Source: Saprospiraceae bacterium (lineage in GTDB: Bacteria > Bacteroidota > Bacteroidia > Chitinophagales > Saprospiraceae). From it: 64,000 bases of DNA. The DNA is taken from assembly GCA_029251525.1 (NCBI GenBank), contig JAQXDE010000055.1, positions 124,001 to 188,000 of the forward strand. Reading direction: 5' to 3'. Position numbers and translations under genes: made by a program. Below the pieces are notes generated by a model. That model made no database searches. It was not told the origin of the DNA and was given only the letters and a program-made list of their open reading frames with translations. Position 1 is the stretch's first letter, and each line of letters opens with the position of its first letter. Shown in pieces: positions 1-8,228 of the stretch.

Positions 1-714
1 CTACCTTTTTTGATGACAGCTCAATTAGAGGGAATTATCCAATATGAAGAAACAATAGCATTAAATATTGAACTCCCTGAAGGAATGGAGGAATTTGCCT
101 CTCAGATTCCAAATTCTAAAAAAAGTAAAATGGAATTAATCTTTACCGAGAATGCAGGACTATACCAATCTGCAAAAAATAACGATGATTCAAGAGATCT
201 AACACCATTAAGTGAGGATGAAGTAGGGATGGTCCAAATGAAATTTGAAATGCCTGAAAATAAAACTTTTACTAATATTGCTGATGGAACCATGGTTGAG
301 AAACAAGAGATTATGGGAAAGAAATTCTTGATTTTGGGAGATGTAAAAAAATATAAGTGGAAACTAACTGGGGAGCAAGAGAAAATATCAGGATATGTTT
401 GTCAAAAAGCTACCTTCCAAGATGAGGAGGAAAACCTGGTAGCTTGGTTTACATCTTATATTCCAGTAGCGACTGGACCTGGAAGTGTTTCTGGTTTGCC
501 TGGAATGATTTTAAAATTAGATATAAATGCTGGTGAAATGGTTGTTGTGGCTACTAATGTAGAACTCAAGAAAGTGGAGGAAAAGTTAATCAAAGCACCG
601 AAAAAAGGAAAGAAAGTTACTAAGGAGGAGTTCAAAAAAATTCAAGAAGAAAAGATGAAAGAGATGAAAGAAAAATTTGGTGGACAAGGAAATGTAATCA
701 TTCAACAGTTTTAA
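1..714 (+). CDS. GLPGLI family protein, 5' truncated by the window edge
   Basis: The reading frame is open from the first base (Leu-Pro-Phe-Leu-Met-Thr-Ala-Gln). That looks like the end of a signal peptide with cleavage after Ala-Gln, so the true start lies left of the window; a start at base 10 or 13 would be artificial. About 237 residues are visible. The family motif appears as GLPGMI at visible residues 165-170, inside the stretch VSGLPGMILKLD. The C-terminal 40 residues are rich in Lys and Glu. GLPGLI proteins are secreted or periplasmic Bacteroidota proteins without an assigned biochemical role. They usually sit next to a TonB-receptor-like outer membrane protein, as here with the gene 168 bp downstream. 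Family assignment is good; function is unknown. Confidence 0.85.
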   Translation, partial: LPFLMTAQLEGIIQYEETIALNIELPEGMEEFASQIPNSKKSKMELIFTENAGLYQSAKNNDDSRDLTPLSEDEVGMVQMKFEMPENKTFTNIADGTMVEKQEIMGKKFLILGDVKKYKWKLTGEQEKISGYVCQKATFQDEEENLVAWFTSYIPVATGPGSVSGLPGMILKLDINAGEMVVVATNVELKKVEEKLIKAPKKGKKVTKEEFKKIQEEKMKEMKEKFGGQGNVIIQQF

Positions 715-882
715 AAAATCTTGATTCTGTTTAATTTCAGGTGAATCTATAATTACAACTGAAATAGGACTATTAGTACAAAGTTAATAATCATATATAC
801 TTGGAGTGAGTAAGAAGTTATTCAATTTTTCCAGATAACTATTTCACTCTAAGTTTCTTTTTTATTTCAAAATAAAAATTAA

Positions 883-3690
883 ATGAATTTTAGATTAATA
901 TGCGTAGGGTTCCTCCTACAGCTTAGCTTAGGTTCCTTTGCCCAAAAAGTAAATATTCAAGGATTTTTATCAGATACACTGAGTGATCCATTAATTAGTG
1001 CGACCGTTGTTCTATTGAATCCTCAAGATTCAACGATGGAGTATTTTGCAATAACTTCAGTATCAGGAAAGTTTAATATACAAGGAGTTAAACCAGGTAA
1101 ATATATTTTTCAAGCTTCTTACTTGGGATATGAAAGTATTTTTAATCCCATTGACTTGACCTCCTCCTCTGAAGTTTTGCAGATGGGAAATTTAATGCTC
1201 AAAGCAGAACAGAAAATGTTGGGAGAGGTGACGGTTGAAGGAGAACGAATCCCCATTTTGATCAAAAAGGATACAGTAGAGTATAATGCTGGTTCATTTC
1301 AAGTGAAACCCAATGCTGCGGTAGAAGATTTACTCAAAAAACTACCTGGTGTAGAAGTGAGCAAGGATGGTAGTATCAAAGCACACGGAGAGGCAGTGAA
1401 ATCAATAATGATTGATGGGAAAGAGTTTTTTGGAAATGATCCAAAAATTGCCAGTCAAAATTTGCCTGCTGATGCAATTGATAAGGTACAAGTCTTTGAT
1501 AAAAAATCTGAAATGGCAGACTTTACTGGAGTTGATGATGGAGTGACAAATAAGACGATCAATCTTAAATTAAAAGATGGTAAAAAGAAAGGATATTTTG
1601 GAAATGTGACTGGCGGCTACGGATCTGATAATCGATTTGAAGGTAAAATGAACTTAAATCGATTTAATAAAAAATCTCAACTTTCTATTTTGGGGAGAGG
1701 AAATAATATCAACCAACAAGGGTTTTCTTTTAAAGATTATTTGACTTTTGCTGGTGGGCTCCAGAATGTCATGATGGAAATGGAAGGAGATGATAGGGAA
1801 ATGGTATTTGATGAAAATAGTGGACCAATTCCTTTTGATACAGGACAACCTAATTATGGATTTACCACTTCTGGTTCGGGAGGAGCCAATTTTAATTATG
1901 ATTTTTCTAAAAAAACTGAGTTTTCGGGGAGTTACTTTTTTAGCCATGCTAATAAACGGGAAGAAACAGAATCTATCCGTCAAAACTTCCTAGGGAATGA
2001 AGTTTTTCTTTCTAATCGTACTCAAGATCAAACTAGAAAAAATAACGCTCATCGCTTGAATATGAAGTTGAGAAGCAAAATAGATTCTAATCAAATATTG
2101 ACTTTGAGATCTAATTTTACTTTCAGTGATGGAGTTTTTCAGCAAGTTTTAAATAATCGTGTGTTTAATGTTGATAATGATTTACAAAACTCGAATTGGA
2201 ACAATAATAATAATGAAAATCAGAGTTGGAATGCGAATGCTGGCTTATCTTATTTATTAAAATTTAATAAAAAAGGAAGGTCATTAGCTACAAGTTTGGG
2301 GGTAGGATATCAAGATAGAAAAAGAACCAATGGGGTGACATCTATTAATTCATTTTTATTGAATGAACCCAATACTTCTTTTGTAGATAGCTTAAATCAA
2401 ATCCAAAATGAATCAGGAAATCAGTTTGATTATTCTTTACAAATCGCCTACACAGAGCCAATTGGAAAAAAAGGATATTTACAATTTCGATATAATCGAA
2501 GAAATTATTCTAACGATTTAGTAAAAGACTTTTTTGATATTCAGAACGAAACCAGAAATCGAAATGTTTTTTTAAGCAATGCTTACCAAAGAGGTTATAC
2601 TTATGATCGACCCGGGCTTACTTTTAAAATGAATCGAAAAAAGTATATTTTTTCTGCCGGGGCTGATCTTCAATATTCAAAGTTAAAAGGGGAAATTTCA
2701 AACGCAGAGACCCCAATCGTTAAAGATTTTTGGGCAGTACTACCGAGAACTAATTTTGACTTTGATTTATCTAGTAGAAGTTCTTTTGGTATTAAATATA
2801 GAACTAGCATCAAGGAGCCATTATTGGAACAATTACAGCCAATAGTGAACAACATTGACCCCTTGAATTTATACATCGGAAATACAGATTTGAAGCCTGC
2901 ATACCGTCATAAAATATCACTCAATTACGATTTATTTGATCGGTTTAATTTTAGAAGCTTATTTGCTTCAATCAATTCTACTTTTACAAAGGATAAAATT
3001 TCCAATTCAAGAAGTATCGATTCCTTATTCGTTCAAACAACGCAACCAATTAATGTAGAAAATGAATGGGATACTCAGGGTTTTATTTCTTTTGGTACAC
3101 CATTAAAATTTATGAGAAGCAAAATGAATTTGACCCTCAATGGAAATTATAATAAAGGAATTTTATTTTTGAATAATGTTGAAAACCAATCTGATCGGTG
3201 GAATACTTCTGTTGATTTTAATATTGAAAATAGAAGAAAAAAAGTTGTAGATGTATTGTTTGGAGTAAATTGGAGTTATAATCAAACTCAATATTCTATC
3301 AATAAAAGTTTTAATCAAGCTTTTAATTCTATTAATTATTATACAGATTGGAGCCTGTCTTTGAAAAAAAATTGGACAATAGGAACTTCGTTTGATTACA
3401 CTCTTTATCAAGGAGATGGTTTTGAAAATCAACGTCAAATACCTATTTGGAATGCTTCTGTTTCTAAATCGATAATGAAAAATAGAGGAACAGTAGAATT
3501 GGTTGCAAGAGATTTATTGAACCAAGGGATAGGAATTGATCGGAGAAGTTCGTTGAACTATATTGAGGATATAAAAATAAAGTCCTTGGGAAGATATTTG
3601 ATGTTGTCCTTCTCTTTTTCATTGAACAAGTTGGGAGAACAATCTCCTAGTGGCAATATAATTGAAGTGGGAGGACGGCGACGAAATTAA
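883..3690 (+). CDS. TonB-dependent receptor-like outer membrane beta-barrel protein, GLPGLI partner
   Basis: The 935-residue protein starts with a signal peptide ending SLGSFAQ (about residue 21). A carboxypeptidase-D regulatory-like domain follows at about 24-110, with the typical VKPGKYIFQASYLGY core. Next comes a plug-like region at about 118-230 (PNAAVEDLLKKLPGVEV, IMIDGKEFFG), then a long barrel of alternating aromatic strands rich in Asn and Ser to the C terminus. It resembles the TonB-dependent receptors that Bacteroidota encode beside GLPGLI proteins, not SusC: there is no SusD gene next to it. The short C-terminal strand pattern is followed by a basic tail (GGRRRN). It probably works in the outer membrane with the upstream GLPGLI protein in import, or in secretion of an unknown ligand. 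The substrate cannot be read from the sequence. Confidence 0.85.
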   Translation: MNFRLICVGFLLQLSLGSFAQKVNIQGFLSDTLSDPLISATVVLLNPQDSTMEYFAITSVSGKFNIQGVKPGKYIFQASYLGYESIFNPIDLTSSSEVLQMGNLMLKAEQKMLGEVTVEGERIPILIKKDTVEYNAGSFQVKPNAAVEDLLKKLPGVEVSKDGSIKAHGEAVKSIMIDGKEFFGNDPKIASQNLPADAIDKVQVFDKKSEMADFTGVDDGVTNKTINLKLKDGKKKGYFGNVTGGYGSDNRFEGKMNLNRFNKKSQLSILGRGNNINQQGFSFKDYLTFAGGLQNVMMEMEGDDREMVFDENSGPIPFDTGQPNYGFTTSGSGGANFNYDFSKKTEFSGSYFFSHANKREETESIRQNFLGNEVFLSNRTQDQTRKNNAHRLNMKLRSKIDSNQILTLRSNFTFSDGVFQQVLNNRVFNVDNDLQNSNWNNNNNENQSWNANAGLSYLLKFNKKGRSLATSLGVGYQDRKRTNGVTSINSFLLNEPNTSFVDSLNQIQNESGNQFDYSLQIAYTEPIGKKGYLQFRYNRRNYSNDLVKDFFDIQNETRNRNVFLSNAYQRGYTYDRPGLTFKMNRKKYIFSAGADLQYSKLKGEISNAETPIVKDFWAVLPRTNFDFDLSSRSSFGIKYRTSIKEPLLEQLQPIVNNIDPLNLYIGNTDLKPAYRHKISLNYDLFDRFNFRSLFASINSTFTKDKISNSRSIDSLFVQTTQPINVENEWDTQGFISFGTPLKFMRSKMNLTLNGNYNKGILFLNNVENQSDRWNTSVDFNIENRRKKVVDVLFGVNWSYNQTQYSINKSFNQAFNSINYYTDWSLSLKKNWTIGTSFDYTLYQGDGFENQRQIPIWNASVSKSIMKNRGTVELVARDLLNQGIGIDRRSSLNYIEDIKIKSLGRYLMLSFSFSLNKLGEQSPSGNIIEVGGRRRN

Positions 3691-3813
3691 TGCACCATAA
3701 AATAATTATATTAAATATATTATTTTATTTAATAATACTTGAATAGTAATAAAAAATTCTTTATTTTCGTATTGAAACTTATTAGAATTATTTATCATTC
3801 AAATTTATCCTCC

Positions 3814-3966
3814 ATGAACATTGTGAAAAAAATCCGTCAAGGCGTCAAAGTACGTTTTACGGAAAAAGGGAAAAATAAAATTTCTCGTAATCAACACCAA
3901 TTGGCAACTAAGAAATCTAAAAGTCGGGAGTTATATACCGATAATGAAGATTTAGGTTTTTGCTAA
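3814..3966 (+). CDS. small basic hypothetical protein
   Basis: A 50-residue ORF starts with ATG at 3814; the same frame is open back to 3739 with a non-ATG start, but that extension is very AT-rich and unlikely to be coding. The product is strongly basic (many Lys/Arg in the first 40 residues) and ends with an acidic YTDNEDLGFC tail. No family is recognised. It ends right at a strong intrinsic terminator (3965-4008), which shows that a transcript ends here, although that transcript could simply be the tail of the upstream receptor mRNA. It may be a small nucleic-acid-binding protein or a chance ORF. Confidence 0.35.
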   Translation: MNIVKKIRQGVKVRFTEKGKNKISRNQHQLATKKSKSRELYTDNEDLGFC

Positions 3967-4008
3967 AAAAAAGGGTGGAACATCGAAAGATGTTTCACCC
4001 TTTTTTTT
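3965..4008 (+). terminator. intrinsic terminator
   Basis: A stem GGGTGgAACATC / GATGTTtCACCC closes on a GAAA tetraloop and is flanked by an A run and a run of eight T. It closes the transcription unit of the receptor and the small ORF. Confidence 0.85.
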
Positions 4009-4212
4009 AGCATTGATTTTATAACTTCTTGAGAAAGAAATTTTGTTGTCAGAATTGATATTAGAATCTGATTTTCGAAAAGATATAGTCAATTCAAAAT
4101 GGTTAATAAATATTAAGCTATTTAACTCTAATGTCAAGGCTTTATTCATAGTACTGGTATAGAATGTATCCTCTTACTTGTGACTAATTCTGTTTTAATC
4201 TTTGGTTAATCT

Positions 4213-5451
4213 TTATCGATAAAAAATAACCGGAAAGTATTCTCCCTTTTTAAAAAGAACTTTCCCTCGCGGCAATCTCAAAAACGCATCAGCATCTACT
4301 AAATTCGCTAAGTCTCCAGATCCATTTCCATCAATAGGCATCGCTAAAATTTGCCCTTGATCATTGTATGAGATTTTCACTTGAAGATAGTATACTAAGT
4401 CAGGTTTGAAATTGGTATCACGTTGCAAAATGGCTGTAGGAGAAACGGATTCAGGAAGTTGCAAACACTTTTTGAGCCAAGGCACAAAATAAATCTGAGT
4501 ACACATAAAGGATGACACTGGATTACCTGGTAATGCAAAGACAGTTGCACCCGTCGGTGCCTTTCCAAACCAAAAAGGTTTCCCAGGACGTTGCTTTACT
4601 TTGTGAAAAAGTTTTTGAACGTTCAACGAATTTAATGCTTCTGGGAGGAAATCAAATTTCCCTTTAGACACGCCTCCACTAATGATGACGATTTCGTATT
4701 GTTCTAGAATAATGTCGAGTTCTTTTATAATTTCGTCAATGTTATCATTTAAATGAGCTGTGTCCGCAGTTATGCCATGGTATTTTAAAGTGGCTTTTAA
4801 CCTATGAACATTTGACTTTCGAATTTGATAGGCTAATGGTTTTTCGTCAATTTCTACTAGTTCATCACCAGTAGAAATGATGATTATTTTTGGCAAACGT
4901 GTAACTTTTAATATCGATTTTCCCACGGTTGCAGCGACACCAATCTCTGCTGGTGAAATTATTTTACCTGCGGTGACTATTTTGGAATTTTGTAATCGAT
5001 CTTCTCCTTTGTGGTGAACATTTTGTTTGTTTCGGATACTATCTAACAATACATTTACAATGCCATCCTTAATGTCCAAGTCTTCGTAACGAATAACTGT
5101 ATCTGTATTGTTAGGCAAAATTGAACCTGTCATCACTTCCAAACAGTGATCACTATTTTGCAAGGTCATCTGTGGTGAACCAGCTGGTGCCACACCTTCT
5201 ATTTTGAAAACACGATTGCCTTTTTCAAAACTTTGATATTGAAAAGCAATACCGTCCATTGTCACACGATGATAGGGTGGTAAGTCTCGATCAGCAAAAA
5301 GATCTTCTCGTAGGACTCGACCAACCGCTGATTTAAATGAAATTTCTTCAATACCAAAATCATGTATTGTTTTGGCTATAATATCTTGTGCTTCTTCTAC
5401 TGTAATCATGTGGAAAATGGGATTATTATGAGAATCAAAATTAAAATTCAT
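4213..5451 (-). CDS. moeA: MoeA, molybdopterin molybdotransferase
   Basis: The 412-residue protein has the full MoeA layout. It starts with ITVEEAQDII, has the substrate-binding region RVTMDGIAF (a variant of SAMDGYA, common in Bacteroidota), the central MoCF_biosynth motifs STGDELVE and SGGVSKGKFDF, and ALPGNPVSSF before the C-terminal beta domain. MoeA inserts molybdate into adenylylated molybdopterin to complete the molybdenum cofactor in the cytoplasm. A start at Met15 (5409) would fit the family's usual N terminus better than the upstream Met at 5451. It is divergent from sufS, with 58 to 100 bp between starts depending on which Met is used. With moaD and moaE nearby it marks a Moco locus. 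Confidence 0.93.
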   Translation of the reverse strand: MNFNFDSHNNPIFHMITVEEAQDIIAKTIHDFGIEEISFKSAVGRVLREDLFADRDLPPYHRVTMDGIAFQYQSFEKGNRVFKIEGVAPAGSPQMTLQNSDHCLEVMTGSILPNNTDTVIRYEDLDIKDGIVNVLLDSIRNKQNVHHKGEDRLQNSKIVTAGKIISPAEIGVAATVGKSILKVTRLPKIIIISTGDELVEIDEKPLAYQIRKSNVHRLKATLKYHGITADTAHLNDNIDEIIKELDIILEQYEIVIISGGVSKGKFDFLPEALNSLNVQKLFHKVKQRPGKPFWFGKAPTGATVFALPGNPVSSFMCTQIYFVPWLKKCLQLPESVSPTAILQRDTNFKPDLVYYLQVKISYNDQGQILAMPIDGNGSGDLANLVDADAFLRLPRGKVLFKKGEYFPVIFYR

Positions 5452-5509
5452 TTAAAAAATATCTTTCAAAAATAGAAAAAGATTTTTCGGAAATCATATT
5501 TTTACAATA

Positions 5510-6718
5510 ATGATTGAATTAAAAAATATAAAATCTCATTTTCCTATTTTTTCATGCCATTCTGATTTGGTTTATTTAGATAATGCTGCAACTACTCAAA
5601 AACCACAATCAGTTATCGAGGCCATTTCTAATTTTTATAAAAAGGAAAATACAAATATTCATCGTGGGATTTACCCTTTAGCTGTGTCTACTTCCCAAAA
5701 ATATGAGGCAGTTAGGGTAAAGATCGCTCAATTTTTAAATGCAAATGATCCTGAGGAAATAGTTTATACAAGTGGAACAACTGCAAGTGTAAATTTGGTA
5801 GTTCATTCATTCTTAAGGCCTCAATTGAAAATGGATGATGAGGTGATTATATCAGCTATGGAGCATCATGCGAATTTAATTCCATGGCAAATGGCTTGTA
5901 AAGATGTAGGTGCTCACCTTAGAGTGATTCCCATGAATCGGTTGGGGGAATTAGATTTAAAGGAGTTTGGAGAGATGTTGACAACTAAGGTGAAAATGAT
6001 CGCGGTTACTCATATTTCTAATTCACTTGGATCTATTAATCCTATAGAGGAAATGATTGATATGGCACATCAAAAAGGTATTCCAATTTTGGTAGATGGA
6101 GCACAAAGCGTTGCACATTATCCAATTGATTTGCAAGGGTTAGATGTAGATTTTTTTACATTCTCGGGACATAAACTTTTTGGACCAACTGGCATTGGTG
6201 TTTTATATGGAAAGAAACAATATTTAGATAAAATGCAACCCATTCAGTTCGGGGGAGGTATGATAAAAAATGTTACATTTGAAAAATCGATTTTTTCAGA
6301 GGTACCTCAGTTATTTGAGGCAGGAACTACCAATATTTCAGGGGTAATTGGATTGGGTGCTGCGATTGATTACGTGAATGAATTAAATCGAGACGAGGTG
6401 TTAGGTTTTTTGAAAAGAATGGAAAATAACTTGACAAGTAAGTTGTTGGAAGTCGATGGTTTAAGGATAATTGGGCAAGCGAAAAAAAAGTCTGCAATTG
6501 TCTCTTTTTCGATGGAAAGTATTCATCCACATGATATTGCAACATTTTTAGGTGCAGAAAATATTGCAGTTCGAGCAGGACATCATTGTACTCAACCTGT
6601 TATGGATTTTTTCCAGCTCCCAGCAACTACTAGAGTGTCTTTTTCCATTTATAATCAAGAAGAAGAAGTTGATTTTTTTGTAAAAAAAATAAAAGAAATT
6701 AAACAGTTTTTTGGATGA
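5510..6718 (+). CDS. sufS: SufS-type cysteine desulfurase
   Basis: This 402-residue PLP enzyme releases sulfur from cysteine as an enzyme persulfide. The PLP-binding Lys is K222 in FSGHKLFGPTG. The cofactor-binding VDGAQSVAH lies about 25 residues before it, and the persulfide-forming Cys is C360 in RAGHHCTQPVM, the short-loop context of group II (SufS) enzymes. LDNAATTQKP near the N terminus is also typical. The stop codon overlaps the start of sufU by the sequence ATGA, indicating translational coupling. Its placement between moeA and moaD/moaE suggests it may supply sulfur to MoaD as well as to iron-sulfur assembly; no sufB, sufC or sufD is in the window. Confidence 0.93.
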   Translation: MIELKNIKSHFPIFSCHSDLVYLDNAATTQKPQSVIEAISNFYKKENTNIHRGIYPLAVSTSQKYEAVRVKIAQFLNANDPEEIVYTSGTTASVNLVVHSFLRPQLKMDDEVIISAMEHHANLIPWQMACKDVGAHLRVIPMNRLGELDLKEFGEMLTTKVKMIAVTHISNSLGSINPIEEMIDMAHQKGIPILVDGAQSVAHYPIDLQGLDVDFFTFSGHKLFGPTGIGVLYGKKQYLDKMQPIQFGGGMIKNVTFEKSIFSEVPQLFEAGTTNISGVIGLGAAIDYVNELNRDEVLGFLKRMENNLTSKLLEVDGLRIIGQAKKKSAIVSFSMESIHPHDIATFLGAENIAVRAGHHCTQPVMDFFQLPATTRVSFSIYNQEEEVDFFVKKIKEIKQFFG

Positions 6719-7152
6719 ATGAACGATTGAAAGGATTGTATAAAACAATTATTTTGGAACATAATAAAGAACCTTTTTTTTTTGAAAAGAATGAAAAAGC
6801 TACCTATGGTTTAAAAGCATATAATCAAATTTGTGGTGATCGTTTTGAGTTATATTTTGATGTTAAAAATGGTTTAATTAGTGATTTAACTTTTCATGGT
6901 TTTGGTTGCGCGATCTCAAAGGCTTCAACGTCTGTCCTAGTAAAAAATTTAAGAGGAAAAGATTTTATGGAGGCTTTGTTATTTTGCCGGAGTTTCCTAT
7001 CTGTTGCTAAAAATGATGAAGGATTGGATGAAAAGTTAGGAGAAGAATTAGAGGCTTTTTCAGCTGCAAAGGAGTTTCCGGGAAGATTAAAATGTGCGAC
7101 TTTAGCTTGGGATGAAATGATAATATTTTTAGAGAAAAATATCACCAAATAA
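6715..7152 (+). CDS. sufU: SufU-like zinc-dependent sulfur acceptor
   Basis: The 145-residue protein matches the SufU/NifU-N scaffold fold. All four zinc ligands known from Bacillus SufU are present: C40 and D42 in QICGDRF, C65 in FGCAISKAS and C127 in RLKCATLAW. The SufU-specific insertion of about 20 residues between the second and third Cys motifs is present, which argues against IscU. SufU takes the persulfide from SufS. It overlaps sufS by 4 bp, and moaD follows 110 bp later. Most Bacteroidota pair SufS with SufE, so a Gram-positive-type SufS-SufU pair beside molybdopterin synthase genes is notable. Confidence 0.9.
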   Translation: MNERLKGLYKTIILEHNKEPFFFEKNEKATYGLKAYNQICGDRFELYFDVKNGLISDLTFHGFGCAISKASTSVLVKNLRGKDFMEALLFCRSFLSVAKNDEGLDEKLGEELEAFSAAKEFPGRLKCATLAWDEMIIFLEKNITK

Positions 7153-7262
7153 ATGTAGTGTTAAGTTAAGATTGAAATCAAAAATGACTAAAGGAAATGT
7201 TGATCCTAATTCTAGCTTGACTTAAAAAACAAAATTTGTTTAAGAATTAAAAAATAAGAAAA

Positions 7263-7505
7263 ATGACTATTAATATTTTAGCATTTGGTATTGCAAAAGA
7301 TATCATTAATGGTTCGACACTTGGATTAGAAATTCAAAATGGTACTACGGTGGGCGATTTAAAAATGGAGTTGATTGCTCAATTTCCTGATTTTGAAAAA
7401 CTAAGATCGTTGGTGATTGCGGTGAATGAAGAGTATCAAGAGGATGGTTTTATTTTGAGTGAAAAAGATGAGATTGTGATTATTCCGCCAGTAAGTGGAG
7501 GATAA
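7263..7505 (+). CDS. moaD: MoaD, molybdopterin synthase sulfur-carrier subunit
   Basis: This 80-residue ubiquitin-like protein ends in VIIPPVSGG; the terminal Gly-Gly is the site that becomes a thiocarboxylate. The length and the start (MTINILAFGIAKD) match MoaD. It is the small subunit of molybdopterin synthase and donates sulfur to cyclic pyranopterin monophosphate together with MoaE. The adenylating enzyme MoeB is not in the window. It follows sufU and precedes moaE with a 254-bp gap. Confidence 0.93.
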   Translation: MTINILAFGIAKDIINGSTLGLEIQNGTTVGDLKMELIAQFPDFEKLRSLVIAVNEEYQEDGFILSEKDEIVIIPPVSGG

Positions 7506-7759
7506 TAATTGTAATTCCTTTTTATATATGAGTTAAGTGTGATTTCGCAGAATAAAAATTAGAGTAATGAAACGGTTTAGGTTAACTTTTCTCTTGTTTC
7601 TCTGAGCTACTTAATTAATTTTTAAATTTAGAATTTGATTTTTACGTGGCGAATCTTTTTTAAGAATTGATTGAGAAATTTGCTAAAGTATCAAAAAGTA
7701 ATTTTAAAACTGAGAGTATAATAGATGGTTTTGGTAAAAATTTCGAAAAGGTAAATACT

Positions 7760-8176
7760 ATGATTGATATTAAAATTAAGGATTCACCAATCTATCCACA
7801 CGATTGTATTGATTTCGTTGCTGATGAAGGTACTGGAGGAAGTACTGTTTTTATCGGAACAGTTAGAAATCAGACTAAGGGGAAAAAAGTTATACGGCTT
7901 GAGTTTGAATCATATGTTCCGATGGCAATTTCTGAAATGAGGAAAATTGCGGAACAAGCTAGTGAGCGTTGGTCATGTACTAAGGTTTCAATTCATCATC
8001 GAGTAGGTGTATTGGCGATTGGTGAAGTTGCTGTGATTATTGCTGTGGCGACTCCTCACCGAAAATCAGCCTTTAAGGCATGTGAATATTGTATTGATAC
8101 ATTGAAAGAAACAGTACCGATTTGGAAGCGAGAATTTTTTGAGGATGGTGATGTATGGGTAGCGGCGCACCCATAA
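7760..8176 (+). CDS. moaE: MoaE, molybdopterin synthase catalytic subunit
   Basis: From the ATG at 7760 the product is 138 residues, the normal MoaE length. The frame is open back to 7667, but that stretch does not look like MoaE. Diagnostic segments are GGSTVFIGTVRNQTKG, LEFESYVPMA, HHRVGVLAIGEVAV and the late VPIWKREFFEDG, which holds the conserved Lys region that binds the precursor. With MoaD it forms the heterotetramer that inserts two sulfurs into precursor Z. It ends at a hairpin shared with the convergent giant gene. Confidence 0.93.
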   Translation: MIDIKIKDSPIYPHDCIDFVADEGTGGSTVFIGTVRNQTKGKKVIRLEFESYVPMAISEMRKIAEQASERWSCTKVSIHHRVGVLAIGEVAVIIAVATPHRKSAFKACEYCIDTLKETVPIWKREFFEDGDVWVAAHP

Positions 8177-8220
8177 AAAATGGTGTGCGGTTAATAATTG
8201 TTAACCGTTCACCATTTTTT
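8175..8220. terminator. bidirectional terminator between moaE and the giant gene
   Basis: A near-palindrome with arms AAAAAATGGTG..CGGTTAA and TTAACCG..CACCATTTTTT overlaps the moaE stop codon. It has A and T runs on its two sides, so it can stop transcripts from both convergent genes. Confidence 0.8.
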
Positions 8221-8228
8221 ACTTAATC

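Noticed and set aside
7667-7759. Extension of MoaE to a start at 7667
   Set aside because: The extra 31 residues do not resemble MoaE, and the ATG at 7760 gives the normal length.
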